Assembly: GCA_000934455.1 (NCBI GenBank)
Contig: KN882590.1
Coordinates: forward strand, 13,339-39,282
Reading direction: 5' to 3'
Origin: Apostichopus parvimensis
Taxonomy: Eukaryota > Echinodermata > Holothuroidea > Aspidochirotida > Stichopodidae
Length of the DNA stretch: 25,944 bases
The notes below the pieces were generated by a model. That model made no database searches. It was not told the DNA's origin and was given only the letters and a program-made list of their open reading frames with translations. The translations under genes and the position numbers were made by a program. Of this stretch, positions 1-13,700 are shown piece by piece (within the stretch, counting starts at the first letter, position 1; the number at the start of each line of letters is the position of its first letter).

Positions 1-1627
1 CCGCGCAAAAGCAAAGAAACATTTTTTTTAACAAAGTTGTTTCAAGACAGTCACCAGTTCATACAGTACGTGTATGCGAATCACTATCCATTGAGTGCAC
101 GTGCATGTTCATGTACATACACACACGCATAGCGTAAGCAAGAACTTCCCAATACAGCATCAAAAGCCAATGAGAAGCGAGGTATGCAAATGATGGCCTT
201 TACCGTGCTGGGAAAAAAAAATCTCGCAACCCGCATATCTAACACATAATTATGTTAATCTCGAATGCATAATGAGGTTTCAAATGGCTTTTTAAGTAGC
301 CAGTAGAAATAAAATTGTTGCAGACACATAAACCTTTTGGATCTAAATTTAAATATAGGCCGATCTAAATATTTATCATTGGACATTACATCATGGTAAA
401 GCGACAAACTTTTTTAAGCCAATTAAAATCCTTAAAAATAAGTAAAATGTACATTCCAAACATTTTCTTATGTAATATGGTTGCAGAGTTGGCATTTTGG
501 ATATTGGTAAGTTTTACATAATTTCAGGTAATTTTTTTAGATGTGGCGAGAATGTTTTGACGATGAAAGAAATAATTAATATGCAGAATCGTAATCCATC
601 GTATATGACCATTCCAGTCGTTTCAACTTGCAATGCACTTTTTTCATTAATAACGTTTGAATAGTTCTGCGAGTCACGCAGAACAAATGTATTGCCCCTA
701 AAAGCAGGCTTACTAATGGCAATGACCATTACATGGTTTAGCATTCACTAGTCAGTCTTCACTTTAAACTTATAAGTTCCTGTGTTGTAATTTACGACGA
801 CGATACCAAACTATTACGTTCCCTTTTTGAATAGCCTGATAAGCCAGGTCTTGGGGATTTTTCTGATATGTTTTACATACCAAAGAGAATAACCCCCTTA
901 AATCACTGCGAAACCAACCCACCGTGTTTTCGTCACTGGTGTTCTGTCAAAAGACTAAAAATACTTGATAAGAAAAAGGGGGACAACCATAGAGCAACAT
1001 AGATGAAATAATCTATAATGGATATTAATTAAAATCTTTAATTACGAAAATTAGTTGTCTAAAAACATCTTGTACCATCTCTCGAAAGTGCCTGAAATAT
1101 TTCATGCAATACCTCTTCGGGTGAGTTAACGGTTAGAGTGGACTGCGATGATTGCTGTAGTCAGAATGGTGGTTGTCATAGGACGATTCAAGTCTTGGGA
1201 ATCGTTCATCGTCATTAAGTTTTACCATGCTAATGTTGCACTAAATTTTATCGAAGACGTGATGTTCTATACCTTATATTTATTCTCAGAAAATGTGTTT
1301 ACATAAAATCATCGGTGTCAGTAAATTGCAATTTACGTTTATTATCAGGAACTTTCAAAACAATACCGCCTATTTCAGGGGATAATAAAGATTACATTTG
1401 AAAACTTTATAATAAATCATTCAGCTCATTCAAGTGTTTCGAAATACCTTCGAGGCTTCCTCCTTCGCGAAATACCTCTGTATCTTGGCGTTTCGATGCT
1501 CAAATCGACCAATACATGGAATGATCAATTGATATACTGTGCGACATAGATTGCAGTTTCTGGTTGTTTCATTTCAATTCGGTCTATATGCTTGGGTTCT
1601 ATTTTAGTTACATGGAACCTGTCAAAC
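1..1627. other. Upstream flank of ALDH16A1, presumed promoter and 5'UTR
   Basis: AT-rich DNA without a recognisable gene, RNA or repeat. The transcription start cannot be placed, and no clear TATA box or CpG cluster is seen near 1628. An acceptor-like ttctattttag ends at 1607, so an upstream non-coding exon is possible. The small minus-strand reading frame at 514-744 shows no family features. Confidence 0.5.
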
Positions 1628-1692
1628 ATGGCGGCTTCTACGGCAACGTCAAACTCTCAGAATTCAGACAATTCTGTGTCGGCTATCTTTGA
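1612..1692 (+). promoter_or_regulatory. Overlapping upstream ORF over the ALDH16A1 start
   Basis: An ATG at 1612 opens a 26-codon frame ending TGA at 1690-1692. It overlaps the real start at 1628 in another frame. Its context has T at -3, weaker than A at -3 for 1628, so leaky scanning would favour the main start. An in-frame ATG at 1588 could extend it if the transcript begins earlier. Confidence 0.4.
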
Positions 1693-1738
1693 CTCTATGC
1701 AGTATGGACCTAACCCTGAGATGTCACAAACAGCTCAG
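1628..1738 (+). CDS. ALDH16A1: ALDH16A1 coding exon 1
   Basis: 37 codons starting MAASTATS and ending at AG|gtaaag in phase 0. The start was chosen because AAACATGG has A at -3 and G at +4, and the frame runs directly into exon 2 (QTAQ then AWFDKHGG), matching the human N-terminus in layout. The Ser/Asn/Thr-rich first 20 residues look disordered. An out-of-frame ATG lies 16 nt upstream at 1612. Confidence 0.88.
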
Positions 1739-4700
1739 GTAAAGTCATTGGTAGCTTAATGTTTATCCAGAAACCCTTCTTTTATAAGCTTAGTTTGAAC
1801 TTGAAGTAACCTTCAAACTTTAACACCATTCGCGGAACTGATACTTATCAACCTAACTAAGTGCAATGGATGGCCTATGCTAGTACTGTAGCCTACTGTA
1901 TTACTACCACTACCAGGCTAGTAAGTAGTGCGTAACGAGGGTATTTGTTTCATCAGAAGTAAAAAGCTGCAAACTTTGTTAGATACAGCGTCAGTAGACA
2001 GTACTGTAACTTGTAAGTTAGTGAAACATGATTAGGCTAGGCGCAAGCTCGGCTACAGTAACTTGAGTAAGGACATTGGAATGGAACTTTATACATGTTT
2101 GTCTGAACATTTTTCAGAGGATTTTTTTATTTTTATTTTTCATTAACCATTACTTGTTAAATGGGCGTGGCCTAGTAACCTTCTTCTACATATCTTTCTG
2201 TAGGCCTAGGCTATATGCTACAAAATATGCACCGACTGTACTAGCTTATAAATATGCCCAACATTTATGAATATGAATATAGCCTCTATACAGTAGGCCT
2301 ATCCCATTTTACTGCTGTTTCATAATTTAAAACTTATAATTTGTGTGATGGAGAGACTTTTGTGTTAACAATATAAATCTGACTAGCTAATGACATTTGG
2401 AACATGCAAGCAGTGGATGCAAATTATCAAATATTATCAGGCTGAGCTAAAGTAATGATTTTAGTTTCATAGAGTCCTACGTATCTATTCAAAGTACAGT
2501 TTCAATCGATAATTGCAAAGATGTATATATGCAGACACATCCTGATGGAAATTCAACAACAAGAAAAAGAAAAAAAAAAACGAAAGAAAAGATACAGTTT
2601 GTGATTAAAGTTGACATGACTTGTTAAAGGTCATCAGTATTGCCTCCCAATAAGCTAGGTAATCAAATTCTGGTCACCCATGTTCATACTTCACCATACT
2701 GTACATGTGCATTTTCACTAACTAAGCTTTTTATTCTAATATTGAATCTTCCATTAAAATTGACCACTGTTTGATATCTTTGAATATTACCTCATGGACT
2801 CTACTTTCTGACCTTTTGGAACAACATGTGCTGATATTTTGGGCCATTACTAATGACCATTCATATGTGCAGTACTTCTTAAGACTAAAGCCTAATAAAA
2901 TGCTTTTTTTTTCTCCATCACTGTAGGCTTGGTTTGATAAGCATGGTGGAAACTTGGGCCATTTTATCAACAACCAATGGGTGAAACCAGAGGGCAGGAA
3001 ACTCTACACCACAAGAGCACCAAGCACAGGTGAAGTTCTAGCTACGACCATACAGGGAGAAGATGAAGATGTTGAACTTGCTGTAAAGTCTGCTCGAAAG
3101 GCCTTTGACTCCTGGAGTAAACTTCCATGTCATGTCCGAGCTAGGCATCTTTACAGGTTAGCTTTTAGCATTGAAGTCTTACTGTTTCTCGTTTCATTCA
3201 GTACATGATGGTAAAGGACTATTTTCATTTTATTTTGATGTACATTTTAATGGTAATATAGGTTTTATGGTCATTGATATTGATTTGTGATTGTTGGCTT
3301 CATCTGTGTCAGTATTTAAGAATATGATTCTAGACCAAACGGTTGCTGTAGGTGTAGGTATATATGCATTCATGTCGATTGTCCGGTTTTTGCAATGAAA
3401 ATATATCTTCGCGCAAGGGGGAAAACTAAATTGTCCAGGTCTTTGTGACGTTAAGGAAACTTACTGTTTTCACATATGTACAGTAATTGCAAGCTACAAA
3501 AACTGCACTTGGTGTACATTATAACTATACCTGATCATGTGGAAAGAAGCATGGCATAATTGTTCAACAGACATGATTGATAGATTTGCATATGAGACCC
3601 ACTTTCTTGGTGTGAAAAGGTGTGTATGAACCATTGGCTACGTATTTGCAACAAGTACCTTTGCGTTACAGATCAATGTAGGAACTTGACAAATTTTTGT
3701 ACCCAAGTGGTTTAAACTGTACATCTATACAACGTTACCTCCTAACACGGTCTCACACTTTTTAATTGAAGGAATGTATTCCCATAACCCTTTTCCTACG
3801 CACAATTTCATTTGACCTGTGCCAGGATCATGAAGTTATTAATTTCTGTCTTACTCACCCAGTGTTGCTCGTCACGTCCAGAAACACCAGCGTTTACTGA
3901 GTGTCGTCGAAAGCCTTGACAACGGTAAACCAATCAGGGAGACCAGAGATGCTGATGTCCCTTTGGTGGTCAGACACTTCTACCATCATGCTGGTTGGGC
4001 CGAGCTTATGGATACAGAAATGAAAGATTGGAAGCCTATCGGTATGTACAGTACAACAGGTATTCCCGTAGCAAGGTACTGTATGGTAAGATGCAGCTGC
4101 TGGTAATAATATGTTAATATATGTGCAACAGCTGTTAGCATGTCAACGTACAGTAGTGACTCCTGTAATTATGCTAATAAATATGCATAGCAGATGTTTG
4201 CATATCAACGATATATATTGTGTTTGTACTGCAATACTATATCCATAGCAAGTGTTTGCATAGCAGCATACAGCAGGGGCTCCTTAAATGCTAATAAATA
4301 TGCATAGAAAATATTTGCATATCAAAAATATTGTTTCCCCTGTAGTACTTATACACCTGATATGCATAAATATATATATATATAGCAGGTGTTTCCATAG
4401 CAACATACAGTACTTGGTTCGATTAGCGCTAATATATGCCCAACAGATGGCTGCATATTAAAAAAAAGTCAATGCATAATTCATAGCAGATGGTTGCATA
4501 GCAACAAACATCACAGGACGCTTTGAATTGTAGCAGATAGTTAATATATAGAATATATATGAATACAGCCGCTGGTTGCATAGCAATGTACAGTAATTAA
4601 TATCTCCTATAATGCTTATTGTATGACGAAATACAGTTACTGTATGTCTACTGATGTAAAAAGAAAATCTCTCACAGTTTAAACTGAAAAACAAGTGCTA

Positions 4701-7700
4701 TTTATGAACTCTAGGCCATAGTCATCATATTCTAGTCAAAAAAGAAAATGTATTTACCAGCAGTTGATACAATCCTTATTTATAATGATTGCAGTTTATG
4801 GTAAGTATATTGCTGAGTTAAGTGTTGGCCTGTTGTTAATTTGTGTTGTACAGTACTGGAGTGACATGAGCATCTTAGGCTATACTCTTAATAATATGCA
4901 GGTGTCATTGGTGGAATTGTACCGTGGAACTTCCCCCTGATGCTGTTGACATGGAAGGTGTGTCCAGCCCTGGCAATGGGGAACACCATTGTCCTAAAGC
5001 CCGCCACCTACACTCGCCTATCGGCCCTACTCTTGGCTCAGATCTGTGCAGAGGCTGGCCTTCCTCCAGGGGTCTTTAACGTCGTGACTGGGAACGGAGC
5101 ATTCGGGAGCAAGATGGCTGCTCACCCAGATGTAGATAAGATTGCATTTACAGGCTCCACAGAAGTGAGTGTCACTGCCTTTTTTTCTCCATACAATGTG
5201 GGGAGGGGGTAGTGGGGGAGTAGAAGTGAAGGGGATGGAAGATTGTTGCGGTTCTCTGAGGGGATTCAATTATCACTCCCTAGTTCCATATTATTCAGGC
5301 GGAATATTCTGAGGACGGCTGGATGGAAAGTTAATCTGATTCCAAGTAGCTAATGAGAGTCGATATTAATGAGGAAGAGGGGTGTAGAGTCTTCATAATG
5401 CAATCATTAATTTTTAAAGATTTATGTTTATATAGAAAACCTATATTCTCCAAGGTCTTAGCTACGTTGCCCAGTATGATAGGGAATAAAACATATCCTT
5501 TATTTTATAGTATTTTCTATCTATAGTATTTTTTATAGTATTTTCTTAATCTATTTACAGGGGGGGGGGGGGAATTTAAAAAAAATAAGAAAATTTTGGC
5601 CGAAAATGCCTCCCAGATCGCTGGAAATGGCACTTACCAGGCCTTGTAAGTTGCATCTAAGCATTTTTTATTTTGAAATTACTAGCGATATCATAAAAAA
5701 TATGCCCAAGGGGTAAAGAGTCACCTGACTCCATCTGTATAATGTGCTGATGTCCGTACGTCTGTCCGTAGGTGGGTCAAATCTTACGTCGCTCTCTGGC
5801 AGGGACTGGCAAGAAGCTGTCTCTAGAACTTGGAGGAAAGTCACCATTTGTTGTTTTTGACTCTGCTGATATCGACTCCACTGTTGAAGGTGTGGTGGAC
5901 GCTATCTGGTTCAACCAAGGACAGGTTTGTAGTCTTGCATAACTCCCAGTGTGCCATCTGGTTTTATAGTTTTTTCTTATTATCTTACAGCATTGTCAGG
6001 TTGAGCCTCACATAAATGAGGCCACACCTCTTTTTTTCCCTCGTCTTAAGTCTGTTAACATCCCTTTAATAGTGTTTACCCTTTGATGTCTTCAATCAAT
6101 CAATCAATCAATCAGAAGACATTTATATAGCGCCAAAGTCAACAGAAATTGTTCAAAGGCGCTATTAGCCTTAGTCATTGGTAACTTATCACACTTATTC
6201 ACCAAAGTGTGCGCACTTCAATCAATCTCTCCTGGGACACCACAGGATGCAACAGGGTGCAACCACAAACCGGCGCACGCAACTATATTTACAAGTTACC
6301 TCGCAAGTGCCCATTTATACACCTGGGTGAAGAGAGGCAATGGAGATAAAGTGCCTTGACCAAGAACACAACGCAATGATCTGGCCAGGACTCTAACCTG
6401 TAATCCTTAGATCACCAGTCCACTGCCTTAACCACTTGACCACAACGCTCTCTCCTCTTATCAGGCCTGTGAGGATGTACCTCACCATATTAAGATGCTT
6501 TTTCTACATCTTCTTTAGATGCTATTTGTTTGTTTTTTTCATCAGTTCTCTTCCTTTTAGAGTACAAGGTTGATATCTGCTAGAAATAATTGAGATTTTT
6601 TTTATTTGTATTTTTTTGGTCTTTTCCTGCATTGTCACTCGCTTGAGCTCACATTTAACCTTATAAACATAAATCATTTTTTTTCAACAAGGTCTGTAGT
6701 GCTGGTTCCAGACTGATCGTTCAAGAGAATATCCTCTCGACGGTGGTCGATAAATTAAGGGACAGAATCTCTCACCTTCGTCTGGGACACTCGCTAGATA
6801 AATCCATCGACATGGGAGCCATCGTGGATCCTTCCCAGAGGAAGACAGTAGACGAGTACGTCGAGGATGCAAGAAAGGAAGGAGCTGAGGTTAGTCCGTC
6901 AAAGATCTCATTCTTACAACTAACAACCAAAAGGAGTTTAACCCCTGATCGACCTCGCGAGAGGTCCTATGGGGGATAATAATATAATCTTGTAGAATAG
7001 TCACTTTTTTTTTTCTTGGGAAAGTTGTCTATTGTTCAGTCAGGGAGTTGCTGAGAAGTGAAGTATTTTGCAATTATATTGTATAGAAGCCATAAATAAA
7101 CAAGAGGTCGGAACGGAAGAGCCAATTGGTAGGGGAGGAATTTCTAAGTAAATGGGATTTGGAGACCGAGCGGTTTCTATTGTTTGGGTCGGAAGTGGTT
7201 GCTATTTTGTTGGAATTTTTTGATTTGTTCTTAATGTATTACAACTGTTTGCTGCATCTGGACTTTAGTTTACAGTAATTTAAAACAACATAAACCCAAC
7301 CAAAGTGCTCAAAATCTGTTCACATTGTAATTGATTGAACCAAGATCATTTACAAGTACAAGCTGTTGTCAACGAATGTAGGTTAGACTTAACGAATAAC
7401 TAATTAATCCATCAGGCTCTGAAAACATTGTCATAGTTCTTGTTTTGTGGTATCAGCATTGTAGTGACTTGATTAAAATCTTAAAATATCTAACTTTAGC
7501 ACTACTTCTTCCTCATTCTGTGAAGTAATGGTTTAGCTAGTTATATCAAGCTATTGTACAGCACTAGAAAGGTACAACATTTCCCATTCTTCTAGTAAAA
7601 GCTTGAAAATGGCATCTCAAGGAAAATGAAATGTCAGAAAGTTGACAAGGTTTCAGTCTATGCTGTACTCCCAGGGGAGCCCCTTTAGCTTCTATATATG

Positions 7701-10700
7701 CCTTCTGGATTATTTTCTTTTGAGGTAGGAATGGGGTGTGTAGCATTTTGTCAACATTGTGAAGAAATAATTCATTGTCAGTGATTGAACTGGTTGTTGG
7801 GTTCTTATATTCAGCTAAGTAGACCACATCCACAGATCATCTTCCTGATTATAAGTAGGTTAACTTGATAAAAAATTAATTTTGTCTGGTGGACTGAAGT
7901 AGTAGACTATGTTTTGCGACACCTCACATTTATCTTCCCTTGTAAAATACGTAGCAAATATGTGAAGCAGGTGCTATAAAAAGGTTATAATGTGTTCCAT
8001 ATTTCCATGTTTACCCTTTAGCTGCTACCTGGCAGTGTTAATATGTACTCCATTGCCCCATTTTGAATCTTTGCTAAATTTTCTCTTTTTTTGGTCATTG
8101 CAGGTTTATCAAAACTGGGACTGTGTACCTCAACAAGGGTGCTACTACCCTCCTACAATCATTACCAACGTACAGACGTCTTCCAGAGTCGTCATGGAAG
8201 AGGTTTGTTGTATTTCTCATTCTTTGCCACGAAAGTCACTGCATTTGGCGTAAACTTGCTCCTGAAATCAAGCATCTGCAGCTGATCAAAATTGAGTTTT
8301 TCTGACATAATAACTTGAAATCTATCTTGTGTATATCCTGTGTGCCTGCTTTGGACTCGTCTATAAATCTGTAATTATTAGTATGCAAATGTTTTTGGTT
8401 TCCTGTACTATAAGAGTATAATGATGTGGGTGTCATGCATACTGGTATGCTTTGAGTAGGTTCGATTTCTCTAGATACATGCTGTATTCCTTGGCCTATA
8501 TCTCAATGGGTTCTATGTGAGAAGTATATAGCTGTAAAACTTGGCTTACCTGTAAGATCAGAGAATAAAATGTCTGTTTACTGTTATGTCATCAGGAGGT
8601 TAAACTGTTGTAGCTCGCTACAAAGTGTATTATAAGTATCTTAGAAGCAGTTTGTGGTGTTCTTAGCCTTTACTGTATGGAAATGGAAAGATTGGCTTAC
8701 ATATCTCTATAATTGGGGACTAATTAACTGTGTATACTGACACATTATGAGGAAGTTTGATTGATGCAGCTACTCAGTGCATATTCTTGGCAATTCTCAA
8801 CGGATTCTTCAATTGCATTCAGTCAGTTGCAGGCATGTACGCTTTTAATGGTAATAAAAAAATTATTTGGAAGTTTTTCTTACCTAAAGTTTCTTGAAAG
8901 AGACTCGTAGCACTAACTCTTCAATTTACAGCTAATTTTCATGAAACTCACTTTTCCTTTAGATTTTTGGACCTGTTCTGGTGGTCTTGCCATTCCGCAC
9001 TGCCAAGGAAGCCGTTGCCCTCGGCAACAACACAAACTACGGCCTGGCTGCCAGCGTCTGGACAGAAAATGTCAGCCTCGCCCTGGAAGTAGCTCTCAGC
9101 TTGAAAGCGGGTGCGGTCTGGATAAACGGCCACAACATGTTTGACGCAGCGGCAGGATTCGGCGGATATCGACACAGCGGGTATGGCCGGGATGGAGGGA
9201 AAGAGGTAAAGTAAGAGATACCAACAAAAAAGGGAGGTAGGGTGGAGTGGTGATATAATCTATAATGGCATAGCACTAACCTCCACTCCATCTTGTCCTT
9301 GGACAAAATCACTTCTAACTTCACATATGAAAGTTTAAATTGATTCACGGAATGGCTTTCCTTGGAAGTAAGAATAGGTAGACTTTTCAAAATTATTCAC
9401 AAGTTTGTCAGTGATGGTATTTTGATGGTTAGTAATTCCACTTAACTATAAAACATCGGTCAATCGGCAGTATGTCACTAATCAGTGATTTGCGAGTCTG
9501 TAATCTTGTTTATCAACCAGTTTATTGCATCAAATTTTATAACCAAAAAAGTGAGTTTTCCAGACATTTTTTCCTGTTTGGTTAAATGACATACATGTAG
9601 CAATATTTGAAACAAGAATTGCCATTTCTGCAGCATCCACAAACAATTATAATTTTCTCTCAATCATAACTTGAATGGTATCATTTATCAGTGCAGAAGC
9701 TTCGTCTGGGTCTGTTATGAATTTCCTTATCACCTTATTGTTTTAGAATTGCCTTTGATGTTTAAACTGTACAGTATTTTTGAATCGCCATAGCTTTAAT
9801 GTATTTTTCTATCCTATCATAGGTTTTATGATGTATACCTTTGAGGCGATATATTTCTACTATTTGCTTTGAATGTTTCCTGTATTTAAAATGTTTCCTA
9901 TATATTATTTGTTTAAATTCCTGTAAAGCGCTTCGAGCAGCGTTGCTGATGAACGCGCTATATAAGTACTATTTTATTATTGTTATGCTGATTTTTCTAC
10001 TATTTGCTTTTGAATATTTCCTGTATTTTAAATGTTTCCTGTAATTAATTGTTTCAATTCCTGTAAAGCGCTTCGAGCAGCATCGCTAATGAACGCGCTA
10101 TATAACTACTATTTTATTATTATGATGCTGATTTTTCTACTATTTGCTTTTGAATATTTCCTGTATTTTAAATGTTTCCTGTATATTAATTGTTACAATT
10201 CCTGTCAAGCGCTTCGAGCAGCATCGCTAATGAACGCGCTTTATAACTACTATTTTATTATTATGATGCTGATTTTTCTACTATTTGCTTTTGAATATTT
10301 CCTGTATTTTAAATGTTTCCTGTATATTAATTGTTTCAATTCCTGTAAAGCGCTTCGAGCAGCATCGCTAATGATCGCGCTATATAACTACTATTTTATT
10401 ATTATTATGCTGATTTTTCTACTATTTGCTTTTGAATATTTCCTGTATTTTAAATGTTACCTGTATATTAATTGTTTCAATTCCTGTAATGCGCTTCAAA
10501 CAGCGTTGCTGATGATTGGCTATATAAGTACTACTTTCTTATCACAGATGCTGTTTTGCTCTCTCTTCCCAGGGTCTGTTTGAGTACGTTACGCCAAAGT
10601 GGATGAGTAGGCCTAGACCTGCGGCCGTGGAGATGGACTATAAGAAGTTTGGTAGCCATGTCCCGTCCATGCCGACAGAAACAGAGAGTGAGGTGAATCT

Positions 10701-13700
10701 GGTGGAAGTCAACGGATCAAAATATCCCAGGTATGCGGGAGGCAAAGGTTGAGCAGTTTAAAGGCATTGAAGACTCTCCCCAAACCGCGTGCGGCCATCT
10801 GAAATAGTTAACTTTCTGTTGCTTGCAAGTGACGTTTTGTTCGTGTCGCTAAAAAATGCAGACAGTATAGTAATGAAACGTGATACCTTGTCAACTTTAG
10901 CTGGACCTGAAATGTTCATCGTTGTATTGTTTGTACACTGTGCTGTGGGTATTGACCACAGCTGTTTGTACTGACTGTACACTAGTGTCTAATTACCGAC
11001 GATAGCAAGCTGTGTGTGTATTTTCTGGGATCGATGGTGGTGTCTAACACTTCTGTTACACCTCATTTGAAAATAGGTCAGATCACCGGCATTAGACGTT
11101 TCTTATTGCGCGAGTCTTCACACCCTTTAAGTGTATAATTTTTATCAGTTTCCATAATATGCCATTAGAAAAGAATATCCTTCCTGTGTTACCCTTGGAA
11201 AAAGTGATGAGAGATGAGAAAAAAATTCTGCGTTCTACACCAATCCCCATGTAGTATTTCTCTTCAGTGAAAGAATGTATACTAACTTAAAAAAAAGGTT
11301 AATCACAAGAAAGCTACTTAACCGAGATTGTTGTATGCAAATGATGTTAGGCTTCAATTTAATTGGCCAAGCAAGATGAAAGTTTAGGACTTTCTTATGT
11401 GATTAAGTACACTGTACATCTGTCATACCTCCCACCCTCCCCCACCAAAAAGGACAAAAGTAAGTAAATTAGAGATACTCTTAGCAAACTACAAATCTTG
11501 TGAGTTTGAGGTCATTTGCAGTGTCAAAACTTTTTAAACTTTAAAATGAGTAATAAAATACATTTGGTGGCGAGAAAGATTGTCGGTGAAGTGTTTGAGA
11601 CAGATAGTTGTTCAGTAGATCCCTTCATTCCACAATAATGTCTTGGTGGTTAATATTTATCATGGCAGTGTGTCATTTGTCATACTACCGACTTACACGT
11701 GCGATGTCATATTTGTATCGTCCATAACGCAGCATCGATCGAACTTACAAGAATTACTACGGGGGATCACAGAAACGACCAGATGGGAACTACTCGAGAC
11801 CGGTCATTGGAGCTAATGGACAGGTCATCGCTCTTGTGTCCGATTCAAACAGAAAGGATGTCAGGAACGCAGTGGAGGCGGCTCACAAGGCAGCTCCTGG
11901 GTGAGTAGGAAAACTTATTTCACGATATAAATATCTCTTAGATTTTACTCTTTTTTTAGAGAAAATGAAATACAAAATGAACCACCAATTGAATGGCTAT
12001 ATAATTTTTCTTTAAATTTGTTCTTGTTAGTTGGGGCAAAAGGGCAGCTCATAACAGAGCTCAGATAGTTTACTACATGGCAGAGAATCTTGAGCAGAGA
12101 AGGAAAGAAGTAGCAGAGGTGAGTCAATGAACTTGGTACTGTATTTAGTTCATCATGTTTGCTTTTCCACTTTAAATGGATTTTTCAGACATGAGCTTTT
12201 CCCGCGAACTCGCGGAATATCCGTGATTTCTTTTCTACCTCTGAGATTTACACCTCTCAATTTCCGTGAATTTCTAACAACAGCGTTGTATCATTTGATC
12301 CGTCGTTCGCTATATTTTTCATTACCTATGGATATCCAACCTGCAGGGAGACAAAAACTATTATCCTAACACACTGTAGCATACGCAAACTGGAGCCTAT
12401 ACCGTAAATTTTGCAAAGTTCTGCGATTTTTTTTTATACCCCAGGCTCATCCCTGGTTTTAATTTCAAGGTATTTTTTTTGCCAGCCTACATTTGGATAA
12501 TTTCAGGGTAACATTTGACCCTCCCCCCCCAAAAAAAAGGTAGGAGAAAAAGGAATTAAACTTGTTCTAAGGTCCAATCAGTGTAGATACATACTGTAAT
12601 GAATTTCTTGAGTCTTGCTGACTTTTTTTTGTAGTAATGGTAATTCCTTCTTTGGTTTTTGTTCTCAAACACATCAACAAATTCTGCTGTTGAAAGAACT
12701 AAATTGTCTGTCATTATTCCTTCACAGAGCCTCAACAAGCTCACAGGTCGAGATATGGAAAGTTGTCTCAATGAGGTGGACCTCTCCATTCAGAGACTAT
12801 TCCATTGGGGAGCATATGCTGACAAATATGGCGGCACTGTGCAGGTGTGTAACATTTTACGAGTATGGTGGGTCTATGAATAATTCCAGTTGTGAAGATT
12901 AATGGGTAAGGTTGCACTTTGCTGGACAGTAACATCCATCAATTATGGTGGCACTGCTCAAGTTAGCAAGATCAACAGAGTTAACAAATCCGCAGTGAAG
13001 GAACCTTGCCTCTTCTTCAAGCAGGCATGAGCTTTTTCAGCGAATTCGCGGAATATCCGTGATTTATTTTCTATCTTGGGGACAAAAACTATTATCCTAA
13101 CACACTGTAGCATAAGCAAACTGGAGCCTATACCGCAATTTTTACAAAGTTTTTTTTTTACCCCAGTCTCATCCCTGTTCAAGTATAACGACATTCAGTC
13201 CACACGAGATACATGATTTATCTTTATCCTCATACAGGAGACGGTGCTGTACGGTGCTACGGTGAAGATACACGAGCCAGTCGGTGTAATCGCCATAACC
13301 TGTCCAGACGAGTCGCCCCTCTTGGGCTTTGTGTCTCTGTTTGCCCCTGCGGTCATCCGGGGAAATGCAGTCGTGGTGGTTCCCAGTGAGAAGTATCCAC
13401 TACTAGCTGCTGGATTCTACCAGGTACGCTGTTGCATCGCTGGCTAAAGGATTTACATTTCCTTTGGCGTTGTTAATATCTCAGTGACAGAAATGTTATA
13501 GTGATTATAATTGTTGCCAATTTCAATTAGCTTTTTTTTAAACACATTGAGATGGCAATGTAGAAGGGAAGCTAGGAAGTCTTGTCCCACCTCTCCCTTC
13601 CCCCTTCCCTCTTAAAATAAAGAATATGAAGCTTTTGTGTTCCTGTATGTTCAATCAAACACCTACTAAGTATTGCTGGCAGTTTTGATGCAATAGTGCA

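Noticed and set aside
514-744. 76-residue minus-strand frame upstream of ALDH16A1
   Set aside because: No domain, no compositional shift and no splice context. It is consistent with chance.
5551-5572. Acceptor-like ctatttacag before a poly(G) run
   Set aside because: No ALDH-like frame follows, and exon 5 starting at 5772 joins exon 4 perfectly.
9037-9390. 117-residue minus-strand frame
   Set aside because: It overlaps the GC-rich ALDH16A1 exon 8 on the opposite strand and is a shadow of that exon.
10032-10583. 183-residue reading frame, the longest on the plus strand
   Set aside because: It is a read-through of the 141-bp minisatellite, whose unit happens to be divisible by three. The end runs into the ALDH16A1 exon 9 acceptor in the wrong frame.
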